From Bifidobacterium saguinibicoloris (GTDB lineage: Bacteria; Actinomycetota; Actinomycetes; Actinomycetales; Bifidobacteriaceae), in contig NZ_JAHBBF010000003.1 of assembly GCF_019331725.1 (NCBI RefSeq), positions 124,001 to 188,000 on the forward strand: DNA of 64,000 nucleotides, given 5' to 3'. Within the stretch, counting starts at the first letter, position 1; every line of letters begins with the position of its first letter. The notes below the pieces were generated by a model, which was given only the letters and a program-made list of their open reading frames with translations, was not told where the DNA came from and searched no databases. A program made the position numbers and the translations under genes. Shown in pieces: positions 1 to 8,116 of this stretch.

Positions 1-922
1 GCTGGGCATCACCGTGCAGGCGGCGTCCGATCGTCCGGCGGCGAAGCGTCCCGGCTCCGCGCGTCCGGCCGCGGCCGGCGCGGGGAACGCGCCCGGCGCC
101 GGCGATCCGCCGTCGACAATCACCGTAGGCACGCTGCTCAAGGACGGCGAACGGCGTCGCGCCGAGGCCGGCCGCAACGCCGCGACCGTCGCGAACGTGT
201 CCGCGAACGCGGACGACCGTACCGGGTCGGCGAACATCGTGGCCGCGGGACGCATCGCGGTGCCGTCCGGCGAGACGGACGACACGAACAACACGCCGAT
301 CCGGGCGGCCGGCGAGGTCCGCGACGCGGGCACCGGGTCGACGTCGCCGCAGCCGATGCCGCCCTCCTACCCGAACATGCCCGAACCGAACTCGTCGGTG
401 ACTATCGCGTTCCGCGGCGGTTCCACGACCGCGGACGTGTCGTCCGTCCCGTCGGACGTCGACCCGGACGACACCGGCGAGCGCGACATCAAAGCCGCCG
501 TGCGCGAGCCCGATCCGGACACGTCGGCCACCATCGTGATCCCGCTGCTGGAACGCGAGGAGCGTGCGCTGCGCGACGCCCGCGCCAGCCTCGAATTCGA
601 CGACGAGACGTTCGACGAGGTCGTCGCCGTCGACGCTTCCGAAACGTCGGAGCCGTCCGAAACGTCCGAAACGTCGGAATCCGACGGCCGGTCCGCCGCC
701 GAAACGGAGGACGTCGACCCGGACGACACCGGCGAGGCGCACGTCACGGCGGCCGGTTCCGTCGCCGACGATGCCATCGCCTCCGACGACGCCTCCTCCC
801 CCGCCGACGACGCCTCCGACGCGGCGACCCCGGACGGACAGGACCCGAACGCCGCAGACACGGAGGACGTCGACCCGGACGACACCGGCGAGGCGCAGGT
901 CACGGCCACGCCCAACGCGTAA
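1..922 (+). CDS. C-terminal part of an acidic low-complexity protein, 5' end outside window
   Basis: The reading frame is open from base 2 and ends with TAA at 920-922, so the true start lies upstream of the window. The visible ~306 residues are disordered in character: Ala/Pro/Gly-rich at first, then rich in Asp, Glu, Ser and Thr. An eight-residue motif, VDPDDTGE, appears three times (DNA at 455-481, 710-736 and 866-892, almost identical each time), followed by similar short stretches ending in V-T-A. No catalytic motif is visible. In actinobacteria the next gene's family (DUF3107) is often beside a DEAD-box helicase, and such helicases can carry long tails, so this may be a helicase tail; that is only inference from neighbourhood. 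Function not recognised. Confidence 0.55.
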   Translation, partial: LGITVQAASDRPAAKRPGSARPAAAGAGNAPGAGDPPSTITVGTLLKDGERRRAEAGRNAATVANVSANADDRTGSANIVAAGRIAVPSGETDDTNNTPIRAAGEVRDAGTGSTSPQPMPPSYPNMPEPNSSVTIAFRGGSTTADVSSVPSDVDPDDTGERDIKAAVREPDPDTSATIVIPLLEREERALRDARASLEFDDETFDEVVAVDASETSEPSETSETSESDGRSAAETEDVDPDDTGEAHVTAAGSVADDAIASDDASSPADDASDAATPDGQDPNAADTEDVDPDDTGEAQVTATPNA

Positions 923-1026
923 AACGGCACCGCCCGGACCGGCCGGACGGCCGGCCCGGGCACAATGGAACAATCGGACCGCGGGACCATACGGACCGCG
1001 GACAGGACCACCTACGAAGGAGCAAC

Positions 1027-1251
1027 ATGGACATCGAACTGGGCATCCGCAACGTGGCGCGCACCGTCACCTTCAGCACCGAGGACTCCGCGGACTCGGT
1101 GAACGACACGATCGCCAAGGCCGTGGCCGAGGGCACGCCCATCGCCCTCACCGACGACAAGGGCCGCCGCATCATCGTGCCGGCCGGGGCGCTCGGCTAC
1201 GCCATCGTCGGCTCGGAGACCAAGCACGCCGTCGGCTTCGGCGCCCTGTGA
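1027..1251 (+). CDS. DUF3107 family small protein
   Basis: A 74-residue acidic protein matching the actinobacterial DUF3107 family, which has no known biochemical function. The visible pattern is a beta-rich start (MDIELGIRNVARTVTF), a helix around residues 20-37, then short strands containing DDKGRRIIVPAGALGY and an FGAL C-terminus; this size and ending are usual for the family. A good ribosome site (GAAGGAG, 3 nt before ATG) fixes the start. It follows the acidic repeat protein by about 105 bp and is closed by the terminator at 1278-1309. Family assignment is by remembered sequence pattern; role unknown. Confidence 0.8.
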   Translation: MDIELGIRNVARTVTFSTEDSADSVNDTIAKAVAEGTPIALTDDKGRRIIVPAGALGYAIVGSETKHAVGFGAL

Positions 1252-1277
1252 CGGACGACGCGTCGCATCCCATCGAC

Positions 1278-1309
1278 GAAGGCCCCACGGCGCACGCCGC
1301 GGGGCCTTC
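1278..1309. terminator. Rho-independent terminator (bidirectional)
   Basis: GAAGGCCCC (1278-1286) pairs with GGGGCCTTC (1301-1309) around a 14-nt GC-rich loop that can itself fold. It lies between the convergent DUF3107 and PHP genes and can serve both. Confidence 0.75.
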
Positions 1310-1355
1310 CCATACCCGGCCGGCGGTGTCCGGCCGATGACGTCTGTTCCACGAT

Positions 1356-2240
1356 CTATTCCACGAGCGCGATGGCGCCGCGACGCACGATCTCGCGCAC
1401 GGTGGCGTCGTCGGTGAGGTTCTCGCCGAGCACGTTGGGCTTGCCGGCACCGTGCCAGTCGGAGCCGCCGGTGACGAGCAGCCCGTGGCGCCGCGCGATG
1501 GCGAGCAGCCGTTCGCGTTGTTCGGGCGGATTGCCGCGATGCCATATCTCGAGCCCGTCGAGTCCCTCCTCGATGAGCGCCTCGATCTGGGCGTCGGTCA
1601 GCAGGCGACGGTTGCGGCTCGGATCGCCGGCGTGGGCGATGACGACCACGCCGCCCGCCTCCCCCACGGCCCGCACCACCTCGTGCGTAGTGGGCGAGGG
1701 CGTGGGGATGTAGTATTTCGAGCCCGCGCTCACCGCGTCGGCGAACGCCTCCGAACGGGTGCGGTACACGCCGGCGGCGACCAGCGCGTCCGCGATGTGC
1801 GGACGGCCCACCGTGGTGCGTCCGCCCTCCTTGACCTGCGCCAGCACGGACTCCCAGGTGATGGGCAGGTCCTCGGCCATGCGCTCCACCATGTGCTTCG
1901 TGCGTTCGAGGCGCGCCTTGCGGGTGGAGGCGAACAGCTGGGAGATGCGCACGTTGCGCGGATCGTATTGGAAGCCGAGCATGTGCACGGACACGCCGTC
2001 GTCGTCGGCGGTGATCTCCGTGCCGCGGATCAGCGGCAGTCCGGCCTCGTGCGCGGCCCGTTCGGCGTCCGGCCAGCCGGCGGCGGTGTCGTGGTCGGTG
2101 ATGGCCACGCCGTGCAGGCCGCGACGCCGCGCTTCGTCCACCATCTGCGCCGGTGTCCGGGTGCCGTCGGAGAACACGGTGTGGCAATGCAGGTCCCATC
2201 CGGCCGCAGGCGGTGCGGCCGGCGTCTTGTATCGCGTCAT
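1356..2240 (-). CDS. PHP-domain phosphoesterase
   Basis: A 294-residue protein of the polymerase-and-histidinol-phosphatase (PHP) superfamily. The N-terminus has the signature HCHTVFSDG (metal-ligand histidines 18 and 20), followed by ITDHDT around residue 48 and a further His in HMLGF near residue 85; HAGDPS and the late SDWHG supply the other ligands. Length fits the stand-alone PHP proteins related to 3',5'-nucleoside bisphosphate phosphatase/RNase AM. Members hydrolyse phosphoesters with a trinuclear metal centre; the physiological substrate here is inferred, not shown. It lies about 40 bp downstream of the SPFH gene on the same strand and could be co-transcribed with it. Confidence 0.85.
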   Translation of the reverse strand: MTRYKTPAAPPAAGWDLHCHTVFSDGTRTPAQMVDEARRRGLHGVAITDHDTAAGWPDAERAAHEAGLPLIRGTEITADDDGVSVHMLGFQYDPRNVRISQLFASTRKARLERTKHMVERMAEDLPITWESVLAQVKEGGRTTVGRPHIADALVAAGVYRTRSEAFADAVSAGSKYYIPTPSPTTHEVVRAVGEAGGVVVIAHAGDPSRNRRLLTDAQIEALIEEGLDGLEIWHRGNPPEQRERLLAIARRHGLLVTGGSDWHGAGKPNVLGENLTDDATVREIVRRGAIALVE

Positions 2241-2280
2241 GTGTCCTATCGTAACCCGTGGCGCGGCCCCGCGACGCGGC

Positions 2281-3198
2281 TCAGCGGCCCTGCGTCTCGG
2301 AGGCGGTGAGCATGGCCTTGGTGACCTGCTCGTAGAGGTCCTGGTAGCCGCCGGGCGTGGAGGCGGGCAGCACCACGGTCTTCGCGTTGTTCGATTCGGA
2401 CAGCGAGCGCATCACGTCGAGGTACTGGTTGAACAGCACCACGTTGTTCACGTCGTTGATGTTCATGCCCACGGCCTGCAGGCTCTTGATCTGGTCGACG
2501 ATGCCGTTGGCGATCTCGCGGCGGTAGTTCGCCTGGCCCTCGCCCTGGAGGCGGGTCTTCTCGGCCTCGGCGGCGGCCTGCGTCTCGATCTGGATGCGCT
2601 GGGCCTCGGCGCGCTGGCGCGTGGCCTCCTTCTCGCGCTGGGCGGCGTTGATGGAGTCCATCGCATTCTTCACCTGCGGCGAGGGGTCGATGGCGGTGAT
2701 GAGCGTCTTGACGACGGTGAAGCCGAAGCGGCTCATCTCGGCGCCGACGGTCTTCTGCACGTCGAACGCCACGTCGTCCTTGCGGGCGAACGCGTCGTCG
2801 AGCGTCAGGGCGGGGATGGCGCTGCGCAGCGCGTCCTCCATGTAGGAGCGCAGCTGGCCGGCCGGATCGCGCAGCTCGTAGTAGGCGGTGGCCACGTTCT
2901 GCGCGTTGACGCGGAACTGGGTGGACGCCACGACGGTGACGAAGACGTTGTCGAGCGTCTTGGTCTCCAGCTGCACGTTGAGCTGGTTGACACGCATGTT
3001 CGTCTTCATCGCGATGCGGTCGACGAACGGGATGCGCATGTGGATGCCGGCGAACTGCACCGACTGGAACTTGCCGAAACGTTCGATGATGTACGCCTGC
3101 TGCTGCGGCACGATGTAGACGGACGTGCACAGCAGCACGATGACGACCACCACGATGGGGAGCACCAGCCCCATCAACGTTCCCAATACCGCTCCCAT
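2281..3198 (-). CDS. SPFH/Band 7 (stomatin-like) membrane protein
   Basis: A 305-residue protein with one N-terminal membrane segment (roughly residues 3-26, strongly Val/Leu/Ile) followed by the Band 7/SPFH domain: IVPQQQAYIIERFGKF, then the QLNVQLETKTLDNVFV strand region, and the helical part rich in Ala/Glu/Arg (about residues 180-240) that forms the oligomerising coiled coil. These proteins form rings or microdomains at the membrane and are often linked to proteases such as FtsH; the partner is not visible here. I chose the ATG at 3198 rather than an in-frame upstream ATG because it directly precedes the membrane segment and has AAGGGAT upstream. Upstream and divergent is the dehydrogenase gene. 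Confidence 0.88.
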   Translation of the reverse strand: MGAVLGTLMGLVLPIVVVVIVLLCTSVYIVPQQQAYIIERFGKFQSVQFAGIHMRIPFVDRIAMKTNMRVNQLNVQLETKTLDNVFVTVVASTQFRVNAQNVATAYYELRDPAGQLRSYMEDALRSAIPALTLDDAFARKDDVAFDVQKTVGAEMSRFGFTVVKTLITAIDPSPQVKNAMDSINAAQREKEATRQRAEAQRIQIETQAAAEAEKTRLQGEGQANYRREIANGIVDQIKSLQAVGMNINDVNNVVLFNQYLDVMRSLSESNNAKTVVLPASTPGGYQDLYEQVTKAMLTASETQGR

Positions 3199-3343
3199 GA
3201 TCAGATCCCTTCGATCACGCCGGACCTCCGTCGACCCGGCTGCTGGTCCCAGCTTATCAGCGCGCGGCGGGAACCGCCCGATACCGAAGGTGAACTTCAT
3301 CCGACATCCGTGCGCGCCCCTCCCGCCCGGAGCCATGCGGGCC

Positions 3344-3349
3344 TACACT
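3344..3349 (+). promoter_or_regulatory. -10 hexamer of a probable leaderless promoter
   Basis: TACACT, then GGGCGTC (7 nt), then the ATG at 3357. No Shine-Dalgarno sequence lies before the gene. The same layout occurs at 6369, 18857 and 25956. Inference: transcription begins at or very near the ATG. Confidence 0.55.
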
Positions 3350-3356
3350 GGGCGTC

Positions 3357-4355
3357 ATGAACGAAGCCATGAACGAAGCACAGGCATCCGAACGTCTCAT
3401 CGTCAACTGTCTCCCCCTCACCGACGAGGAACGCGCGGCGTTCCGCGCGGCCGCCCCCGGCGTGCGCCAGGAGTTCGCCGGCAACCCGATGGAGCGCGGC
3501 ACCATGGTCTGGAAGGCCCGCGTGCCCGCGGACCTCAGGGGCGCGGCCACGGCGGTGGTCGGCAACATCCCGCCGGAGGACTGCTCCGGATATCCGCGGC
3601 TGGAATGGCTGCAGACGTGGAGCGCCGGCGTCGACAGATACGTCGCCCCCGGCGTCCTCGCCGAAGGCGTCACCGTGACCAACGCGACCGGCGCCTACGG
3701 GCAGACCGTCGGCGAACACCTGTTCGCGATGATGTGGGCGCTCATGCGCAACATCCCCGCCTACGCGCGCCAGCAGGACGAACGCCGCTGGCACGACCTG
3801 GGCCGCGCGCTCACCCCGGCCGGCGCCACCGTGCTCGTCATCGGCACCGGCGACATCGGCGCGCATTTCGCCACACTGTGCAAGGCCGTCGGCGCGCATA
3901 CGGTGGGCGTGCGCCGCGACCGCACGAAGCCGGCGGACGGCATCGATGAGATGCACGGCTTCGATGAGCTCGACGCGCTCCTGCCGGAAGCCGACGTGGT
4001 GGCGCTCGCCGTGCCCGCCTCACCGCAGACCGACCATCTCATCGACGCGAAGCGTCTCCACCTGCTCAAATCCACGTGCGTGCTGCTCAACGCGGGACGT
4101 GGCAACGCCGTCGACCCGCTCGCCCTGGCGGCGGCGCTCGCCGAGGACCAGCTGCACGGCGCGGGGCTCGACGTGACCGAACCGGAGCCGCTGCCGGCGT
4201 CCAGCCCGCTATGGGACGAACCGCACTGCCTCATCACCCCGCATGTGGCGGGCGGCAACCATCTGGAGGCCACCGAACGGCGCATCATCGCCATCGCCCT
4301 GGAGAACGTGCGACGCTACGCGGCCGGCGAACCACTCATGAACGTACGGCGCTGA
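3357..4355 (+). CDS. D-isomer specific 2-hydroxyacid dehydrogenase
   Basis: A 332-residue NAD(P)-dependent oxidoreductase of the D-2-hydroxyacid dehydrogenase family, which interconverts 2-keto acids and D-2-hydroxy acids. The central Rossmann motif reads VIGTGDIGAHFA. The catalytic region shows LLNAGRGNAVD (Arg) and, near the C-terminus, LITPHVAGG (catalytic His), with the intervening GLDVTEPEPLP stretch typical of the family. The N-terminal third is divergent, so the substrate (lactate, glycerate, hydroxyisocaproate or other) cannot be told. The first ATG is used because a -10-like TACACT lies 7 nt upstream and there is no ribosome site; a second in-frame ATG is 12 nt downstream. Confidence 0.88.
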   Translation: MNEAMNEAQASERLIVNCLPLTDEERAAFRAAAPGVRQEFAGNPMERGTMVWKARVPADLRGAATAVVGNIPPEDCSGYPRLEWLQTWSAGVDRYVAPGVLAEGVTVTNATGAYGQTVGEHLFAMMWALMRNIPAYARQQDERRWHDLGRALTPAGATVLVIGTGDIGAHFATLCKAVGAHTVGVRRDRTKPADGIDEMHGFDELDALLPEADVVALAVPASPQTDHLIDAKRLHLLKSTCVLLNAGRGNAVDPLALAAALAEDQLHGAGLDVTEPEPLPASSPLWDEPHCLITPHVAGGNHLEATERRIIAIALENVRRYAAGEPLMNVRR

Positions 4356-4381
4356 ACCGCCCACGGCCCGCATACGCACGT

Positions 4382-4406
4382 GCGTCCGGTCCGCCGGACC
4401 GGACGC
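4382..4406. terminator. Hairpin terminator between convergent genes
   Basis: GCGTCCGGTCC (4382-4392), loop GCC, GGACCGGACGC (4396-4406): an 11-bp perfect stem between the ends of the dehydrogenase and patatin genes. No strong T-run. Confidence 0.6.
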
Positions 4407-4427
4407 GCCGGACCGTTCACCCCTCGC

Positions 4428-5276
4428 TCACCCCTCGAGGAACGCGGGGATGGCGGCCGCGGCCGCATACCCCTTGCGGTACATCATCTCCAGACCCTCG
4501 AAGCTCTTCTTCAACGTGTTGAGTCCATACAGGTCTTCGGGCGCGAGGATGAGCACGCGCCCCTCCTCCTCATAGCGCTTCGCCAGCTCGATCTCCTCGT
4601 TGTACGTCCTGTAGCGCATGCGGAGCCGTTCGGCGGCCGCCGGATACGTGCGCTCCAGGATCCTCGCCGGCGCAAGGTCCTTCCTCTGCTGGCGCACCTC
4701 GTCGCGCAGACGCGACAGGATCAGGATCACCTTGTCGTAGCCGTCGTCCAGCGCCTTCTGCACAGGCACCGGATCGGCGATGCCGCCGTCGTAGTACGGC
4801 ACGCCGTCCACCACGTACGGCTCGCACGCCACCGGCACGGCGGACGACGCCTTCACCGCGTCGAAGTCGTCGTAGCGGATGCGCGACTTGTCGAAGTACT
4901 TCGTCGACCCGTCCTCCGCGTTGCAGGCGATGACCGTGAATCCGGTGGGGTTCGCCTCGAACGCCTCGAAGTCCACCGGATACTCGCCGTCGTGATTGCT
5001 CAACGTGCCGTAGATGTAGTCGAGGTTCGCGAAGTTGTGGTTTCTGAAGAAGCTCTCCGCGCTCGCGTACTCCTTGCGGAACGCGAACTTCGTGTAGAAC
5101 GTGTGGTTGCGGCCGTGCTGGCGCGCGATGAACGAAGTCATGTTCGCGGCGCCCGCGGAGACGCCGTAGCACATGTCGACGTCGATGCCCTCCTCGAGCA
5201 TGTAGTCCATCACGCCGCAGCCGAAGATGGCGCGGAAGCCGCCGCCCACGTCGATCATCGCGGTCCTGTATCCCAT
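4428..5276 (-). CDS. Patatin-like phospholipase family protein
   Basis: A 282-residue patatin-fold hydrolase, expected to cleave acyl esters of lipids with a Ser-Asp dyad. The nucleophile is in GVSAG (Ser40), and the second catalytic residue is in the late YDGGIADPVPV (DGG). The oxyanion-loop equivalent is IDVGGGFRAIFGCGVMD near residues 8-24. The C-terminal part is helical and charged. It resembles the YjjU-type bacterial branch by layout. The start at 5276 is chosen because AAGGGGG lies just upstream, whereas the upstream in-frame ATG has none and would add 60 unlike residues. The next gene upstream on this strand is murI, about 180 bp away. Substrate unknown. Confidence 0.85.
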   Translation of the reverse strand: MGYRTAMIDVGGGFRAIFGCGVMDYMLEEGIDVDMCYGVSAGAANMTSFIARQHGRNHTFYTKFAFRKEYASAESFFRNHNFANLDYIYGTLSNHDGEYPVDFEAFEANPTGFTVIACNAEDGSTKYFDKSRIRYDDFDAVKASSAVPVACEPYVVDGVPYYDGGIADPVPVQKALDDGYDKVILILSRLRDEVRQQRKDLAPARILERTYPAAAERLRMRYRTYNEEIELAKRYEEEGRVLILAPEDLYGLNTLKKSFEGLEMMYRKGYAAAAAIPAFLEG

Positions 5277-5452
5277 TGCGATCCCCCTTGCATCCGTCCG
5301 CACGTCCCGTACGCCGGAACGACGCGGTCCGCCGAAACGATACGGCGAGCCTACGCCCCGCGGCGGGACAATGCGACGTGAACCGGACGTTTCCGTTGCA
5401 TCCGTCGCATAACCGGGCCTTCCGGCCTTCCGGCCGTCGGCCGCGGGACGGT

Positions 5453-6247
5453 TCACGCGTCGAGCAGCTGGCGCGACAGGCTTGCGATGCGCTCGGACGG
5501 GTCGGAGTTGTCGAGTTCGACGCTTCCGGCCGCGTCCTCCGGCGCAAGCCGTCCCAGCGATTCGAGCACGACGCCCAGGTGGCGCACGGTGCCCTCGTTG
5601 CCGTCGATGACGGCGGCGCGTTCGGGCAGCAGCTCGCGGAAGTAGTCGCGGTAGAAGACGAAGTGGGTGCAGCCGAGCACCACCGAGTCGATGCGGTCGA
5701 GGTCGTACTGGTCGAAGTAGCCGTACAGCGTGCGCATCACCAGGTCATGGTCGCCGAGCCGGCCGGATTCGACGATGTCCACGAGCCCGGGGCACGGCTC
5801 CTTGAAGATCTCGTTGTCGGAGTCGAAACGCTTCATAAGCTTCGCGAACTTGCGCTCGCGCAGCGTCAGCGGCGTGGCGGCCACGATGACGCGCTGCGGG
5901 ATGTGGTGCGGGTCGGACGGCACGTCGCCGCGGTCGCACGCCACCTTGAGCGCCGGCTCCATGCCGATGATCGGGATGTCGTACGTGTCGCGCAGCTCGT
6001 TCACGGAGGCGGACGTGGCCGTGTTGCAGGCGATGACCACGGCCTTGACGCCCTGACGCATGAAGCGTTCGACGATGGCGAAGCTGAGCTCGCGCACCTG
6101 CTCCGGGGTCTTCACGCCGTACGGCGCGTTGGCGGAGTCGCCGTAGTAGAGCACGCGCTCATGGGGCATGTCCCGCCTGAGCTGCCGGACCACCGAAATG
6201 CCGCCCAAACCCGAATCGAACACGCCGATCGGAGCCGTCGAAGCCAT
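5453..6247 (-). CDS. murI: Glutamate racemase
   Basis: Makes D-glutamate for peptidoglycan by cofactor-independent racemisation. The 264-residue protein has the family's diagnostic parts: [14 protein letters not shown] at the N-terminus, [11 protein letters not shown], the first catalytic cysteine in ACNTATSA (Cys74) and the second in LGCTHF near residue 187. Two ATG codons are possible: AAGGAGG abuts the first (6253) but is 6 nt from the second (6247), so the second is taken, starting MASTAP. The gene is divergent from dapF, so two peptidoglycan amino-acid racemases/epimerases share one intergenic region. Confidence 0.95.
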   Translation of the reverse strand: MASTAPIGVFDSGLGGISVVRQLRRDMPHERVLYYGDSANAPYGVKTPEQVRELSFAIVERFMRQGVKAVVIACNTATSASVNELRDTYDIPIIGMEPALKVACDRGDVPSDPHHIPQRVIVAATPLTLRERKFAKLMKRFDSDNEIFKEPCPGLVDIVESGRLGDHDLVMRTLYGYFDQYDLDRIDSVVLGCTHFVFYRDYFRELLPERAAVIDGNEGTVRHLGVVLESLGRLAPEDAAGSVELDNSDPSERIASLSRQLLDA

Positions 6248-6368
6248 ACGCATCCTCCTTGCGCCCGGCGTCGCGGGCGCACGCCGCGCGACGCCATCCC
6301 ACGTCCAACGTCATTCATCCGACAGCCTACTCACCTGAGACGGCCGTGCCAAACCCGCACGCGGTGAG

Positions 6369-6374
6369 TAAGCT
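6369..6374 (+). promoter_or_regulatory. -10 hexamer of a probable leaderless dapF promoter
   Basis: TAAGCT, then GAACGCC (7 nt), then the dapF ATG at 6382. No ribosome site is present. Confidence 0.5.
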
Positions 6375-6381
6375 GAACGCC

Positions 6382-7272
6382 ATGAGCATCCCGCAGCAAG
6401 TCACCAAGGCGCACGCCACCGGCAACGATTTCGTCGTCTACGCCGATCCGGAAGGAACGTTCGAACCGACCGCCGAGGAGGTGCGGTTCCTCACGGACCG
6501 TCATTTCGGCGTGGGCGGCGACGGCCTGATCCGTCTGGCGCATCCGGCCGACGTGTCCGACCTGACGCCGGAGCAGGTGGCCGATTGCGCCGCGCACGAC
6601 GCCGACTGGTTCATGGACTACCGCAACGCGGACGGCTCGCTCGCGGAGATGTGTGGCAACGGCACGCGCGCCATCACGCTGTTCGCGCAGCGCCGCGGCC
6701 TGTTCTCCGGCGACGTGTTCCGTCTGGGCACTCGCGCCGGCGTCAAGACGCTCACCGCTCTGGGCGACGTGGAGGGTCTGGGACGCGATGTGTTCCGCGT
6801 GGAGATGGGCGCGTGGCGGATCGGCGACGTCGACGGGTACGAGGTGACGATTCCCGGCACGCCCGGCGCGGCGCGCGGCACGTTCGTCGACATGGGCAAC
6901 CCGCACGTGGTGGCCCTGGTGGAGGACGCGTTCTCCACGCTGCCGGTCGTCGAGGACCTCGACCTGGTCGTCAAGCCGGTGGTCGCCCCGGTCATCGAAA
7001 GCGACCAGAACGTCGAGTTCGTACGCGTCGACGAGATCGATGAGGCGACCGGCGTGGGCGAGGCGACGATGCGCGTCAACGAGCGCGGCTGCGGGGAGAC
7101 GCTCTCCTGCGGCACCGGCCTGTGCGCCACGGCGGTCACGCTGCGCGCGAAGACGGGCGTCGACCATTGGCTGATCACCGTGCGCGGCGGCACGCTGCGC
7201 GTCGACGTGACCGGCACGGACGTGACGCTCACCGGATCGGCCACGCTCGTCGGCGACGTCACGCTGCTCTGA
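6382..7272 (+). CDS. dapF: Diaminopimelate epimerase
   Basis: Converts LL- to meso-diaminopimelate for lysine (and, in other bacteria, cross-linking) synthesis. The 296-residue protein has both active-site cysteines in their usual settings: Cys91 in EMCGNGTRA and Cys243 in LSCGTGLCA, preceded by ERGCGET. The N-terminus HATGNDFVVY is the standard opening of the family. The start at 6382 gives normal family length and sits 7 nt after TAAGCT; no Shine-Dalgarno sequence is visible. An upstream in-frame ATG would add 41 residues of non-homologous sequence. VKOR follows 50 bp downstream on the same strand. Confidence 0.95.
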   Translation: MSIPQQVTKAHATGNDFVVYADPEGTFEPTAEEVRFLTDRHFGVGGDGLIRLAHPADVSDLTPEQVADCAAHDADWFMDYRNADGSLAEMCGNGTRAITLFAQRRGLFSGDVFRLGTRAGVKTLTALGDVEGLGRDVFRVEMGAWRIGDVDGYEVTIPGTPGAARGTFVDMGNPHVVALVEDAFSTLPVVEDLDLVVKPVVAPVIESDQNVEFVRVDEIDEATGVGEATMRVNERGCGETLSCGTGLCATAVTLRAKTGVDHWLITVRGGTLRVDVTGTDVTLTGSATLVGDVTLL

Positions 7273-7321
7273 CGACGCGGACATGGTCCGGGAATCGGGT
7301 TTTTCAGGAAGGGAACGACAT

Positions 7322-8014
7322 ATGGGGAAGAACATCGGGAAGACCGGCGCGGATGGCGAGGCGGAGAAGGAGACGACGGACGCACCCGTCCTGCGCCCCG
7401 AGGGGTGGCGTCACGGCGCCACGTGGACGTATCTGGTCATGCTGCTCGCCTCCGCCGTGGCGCTGCTCGTCTCGTTCGTGCTGAGCGCGGAGACGCTGCA
7501 GCTGGCACGGCATCCGGACCGGCAGCTCGGCTGCGACGTGAACGCGGTGCTGTCCTGTTCGACGGTGGCGCAGTCTTGGCAGTCGGAGATCGTGAGGCTC
7601 GGCGGGTTGAGCTATCCGAACGCGTTCTTCGGCATCGCCGCGGAATCGGTGTTCGTCACGATCGCGGTGATCGGGCTCGCGCGCGTCAAGGTGCCGCGCT
7701 GGTTCGCCGCCTGCACGTGGTTCGGCGGCCTGGCGGCGCTCCTGTACTCGTATTGGCTGACCTCGCAGTCCCTGTTCGTCATCAACGCGCTGTGCCCGTG
7801 GTGCCTGGCGCTCATGTTCTCCACCACCATCCAGTTCATGGCGCTCAGCCATGCCACCGCGGTGGTGCAGCGGCTGCCCGGCGGCTCCGGGGACTCCCCG
7901 CGCGGACTCGACACGTACTACCGTCTCAACTACGACCTCATGGTGGACGTGGTGTGGATCCTCGCGATCGTCGCGCTCATCGTCGTCAAGGACGGTGCCG
8001 CGCTGCTCGCGTGA
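7322..8014 (+). CDS. Vitamin K epoxide reductase (VKOR) family membrane protein
   Basis: A 230-residue integral membrane oxidoreductase that in actinobacteria reoxidises a DsbA-like thiol oxidase and passes electrons to quinone. The four diagnostic cysteines are visible: the loop pair Cys71 and Cys79 (GCDVNAVLSC) and the CPWC pair at 158-161 inside a membrane segment. Four to five hydrophobic helices are present, with a charged cytosolic N-terminus. AGGAAGGGA upstream decides the ATG at 7322. No DsbA-like thioredoxin gene is adjacent, so its partner must be encoded elsewhere. Closed by the terminator at 8038. Confidence 0.9.
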   Translation: MGKNIGKTGADGEAEKETTDAPVLRPEGWRHGATWTYLVMLLASAVALLVSFVLSAETLQLARHPDRQLGCDVNAVLSCSTVAQSWQSEIVRLGGLSYPNAFFGIAAESVFVTIAVIGLARVKVPRWFAACTWFGGLAALLYSYWLTSQSLFVINALCPWCLALMFSTTIQFMALSHATAVVQRLPGGSGDSPRGLDTYYRLNYDLMVDVVWILAIVALIVVKDGAALLA

Positions 8015-8037
8015 CACGTCTCGGGCACACACGACAG

Positions 8038-8071
8038 GGGGCGCGTCGGAACACAGGTTCCGACGCGCCCC
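8038..8071. terminator. Rho-independent terminator between convergent genes
   Basis: GGGGCGCGTCGGAAC (8038-8052) pairs perfectly with GTTCCGACGCGCCCC (8057-8071) with a 4-nt loop. It separates VKOR and the MetY-like gene. Confidence 0.85.
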
Positions 8072-8116
8072 TTCGTATACGTGCGGCTGCGGAGGCCGTC
8101 CCGTCCGCGGCCGGCG

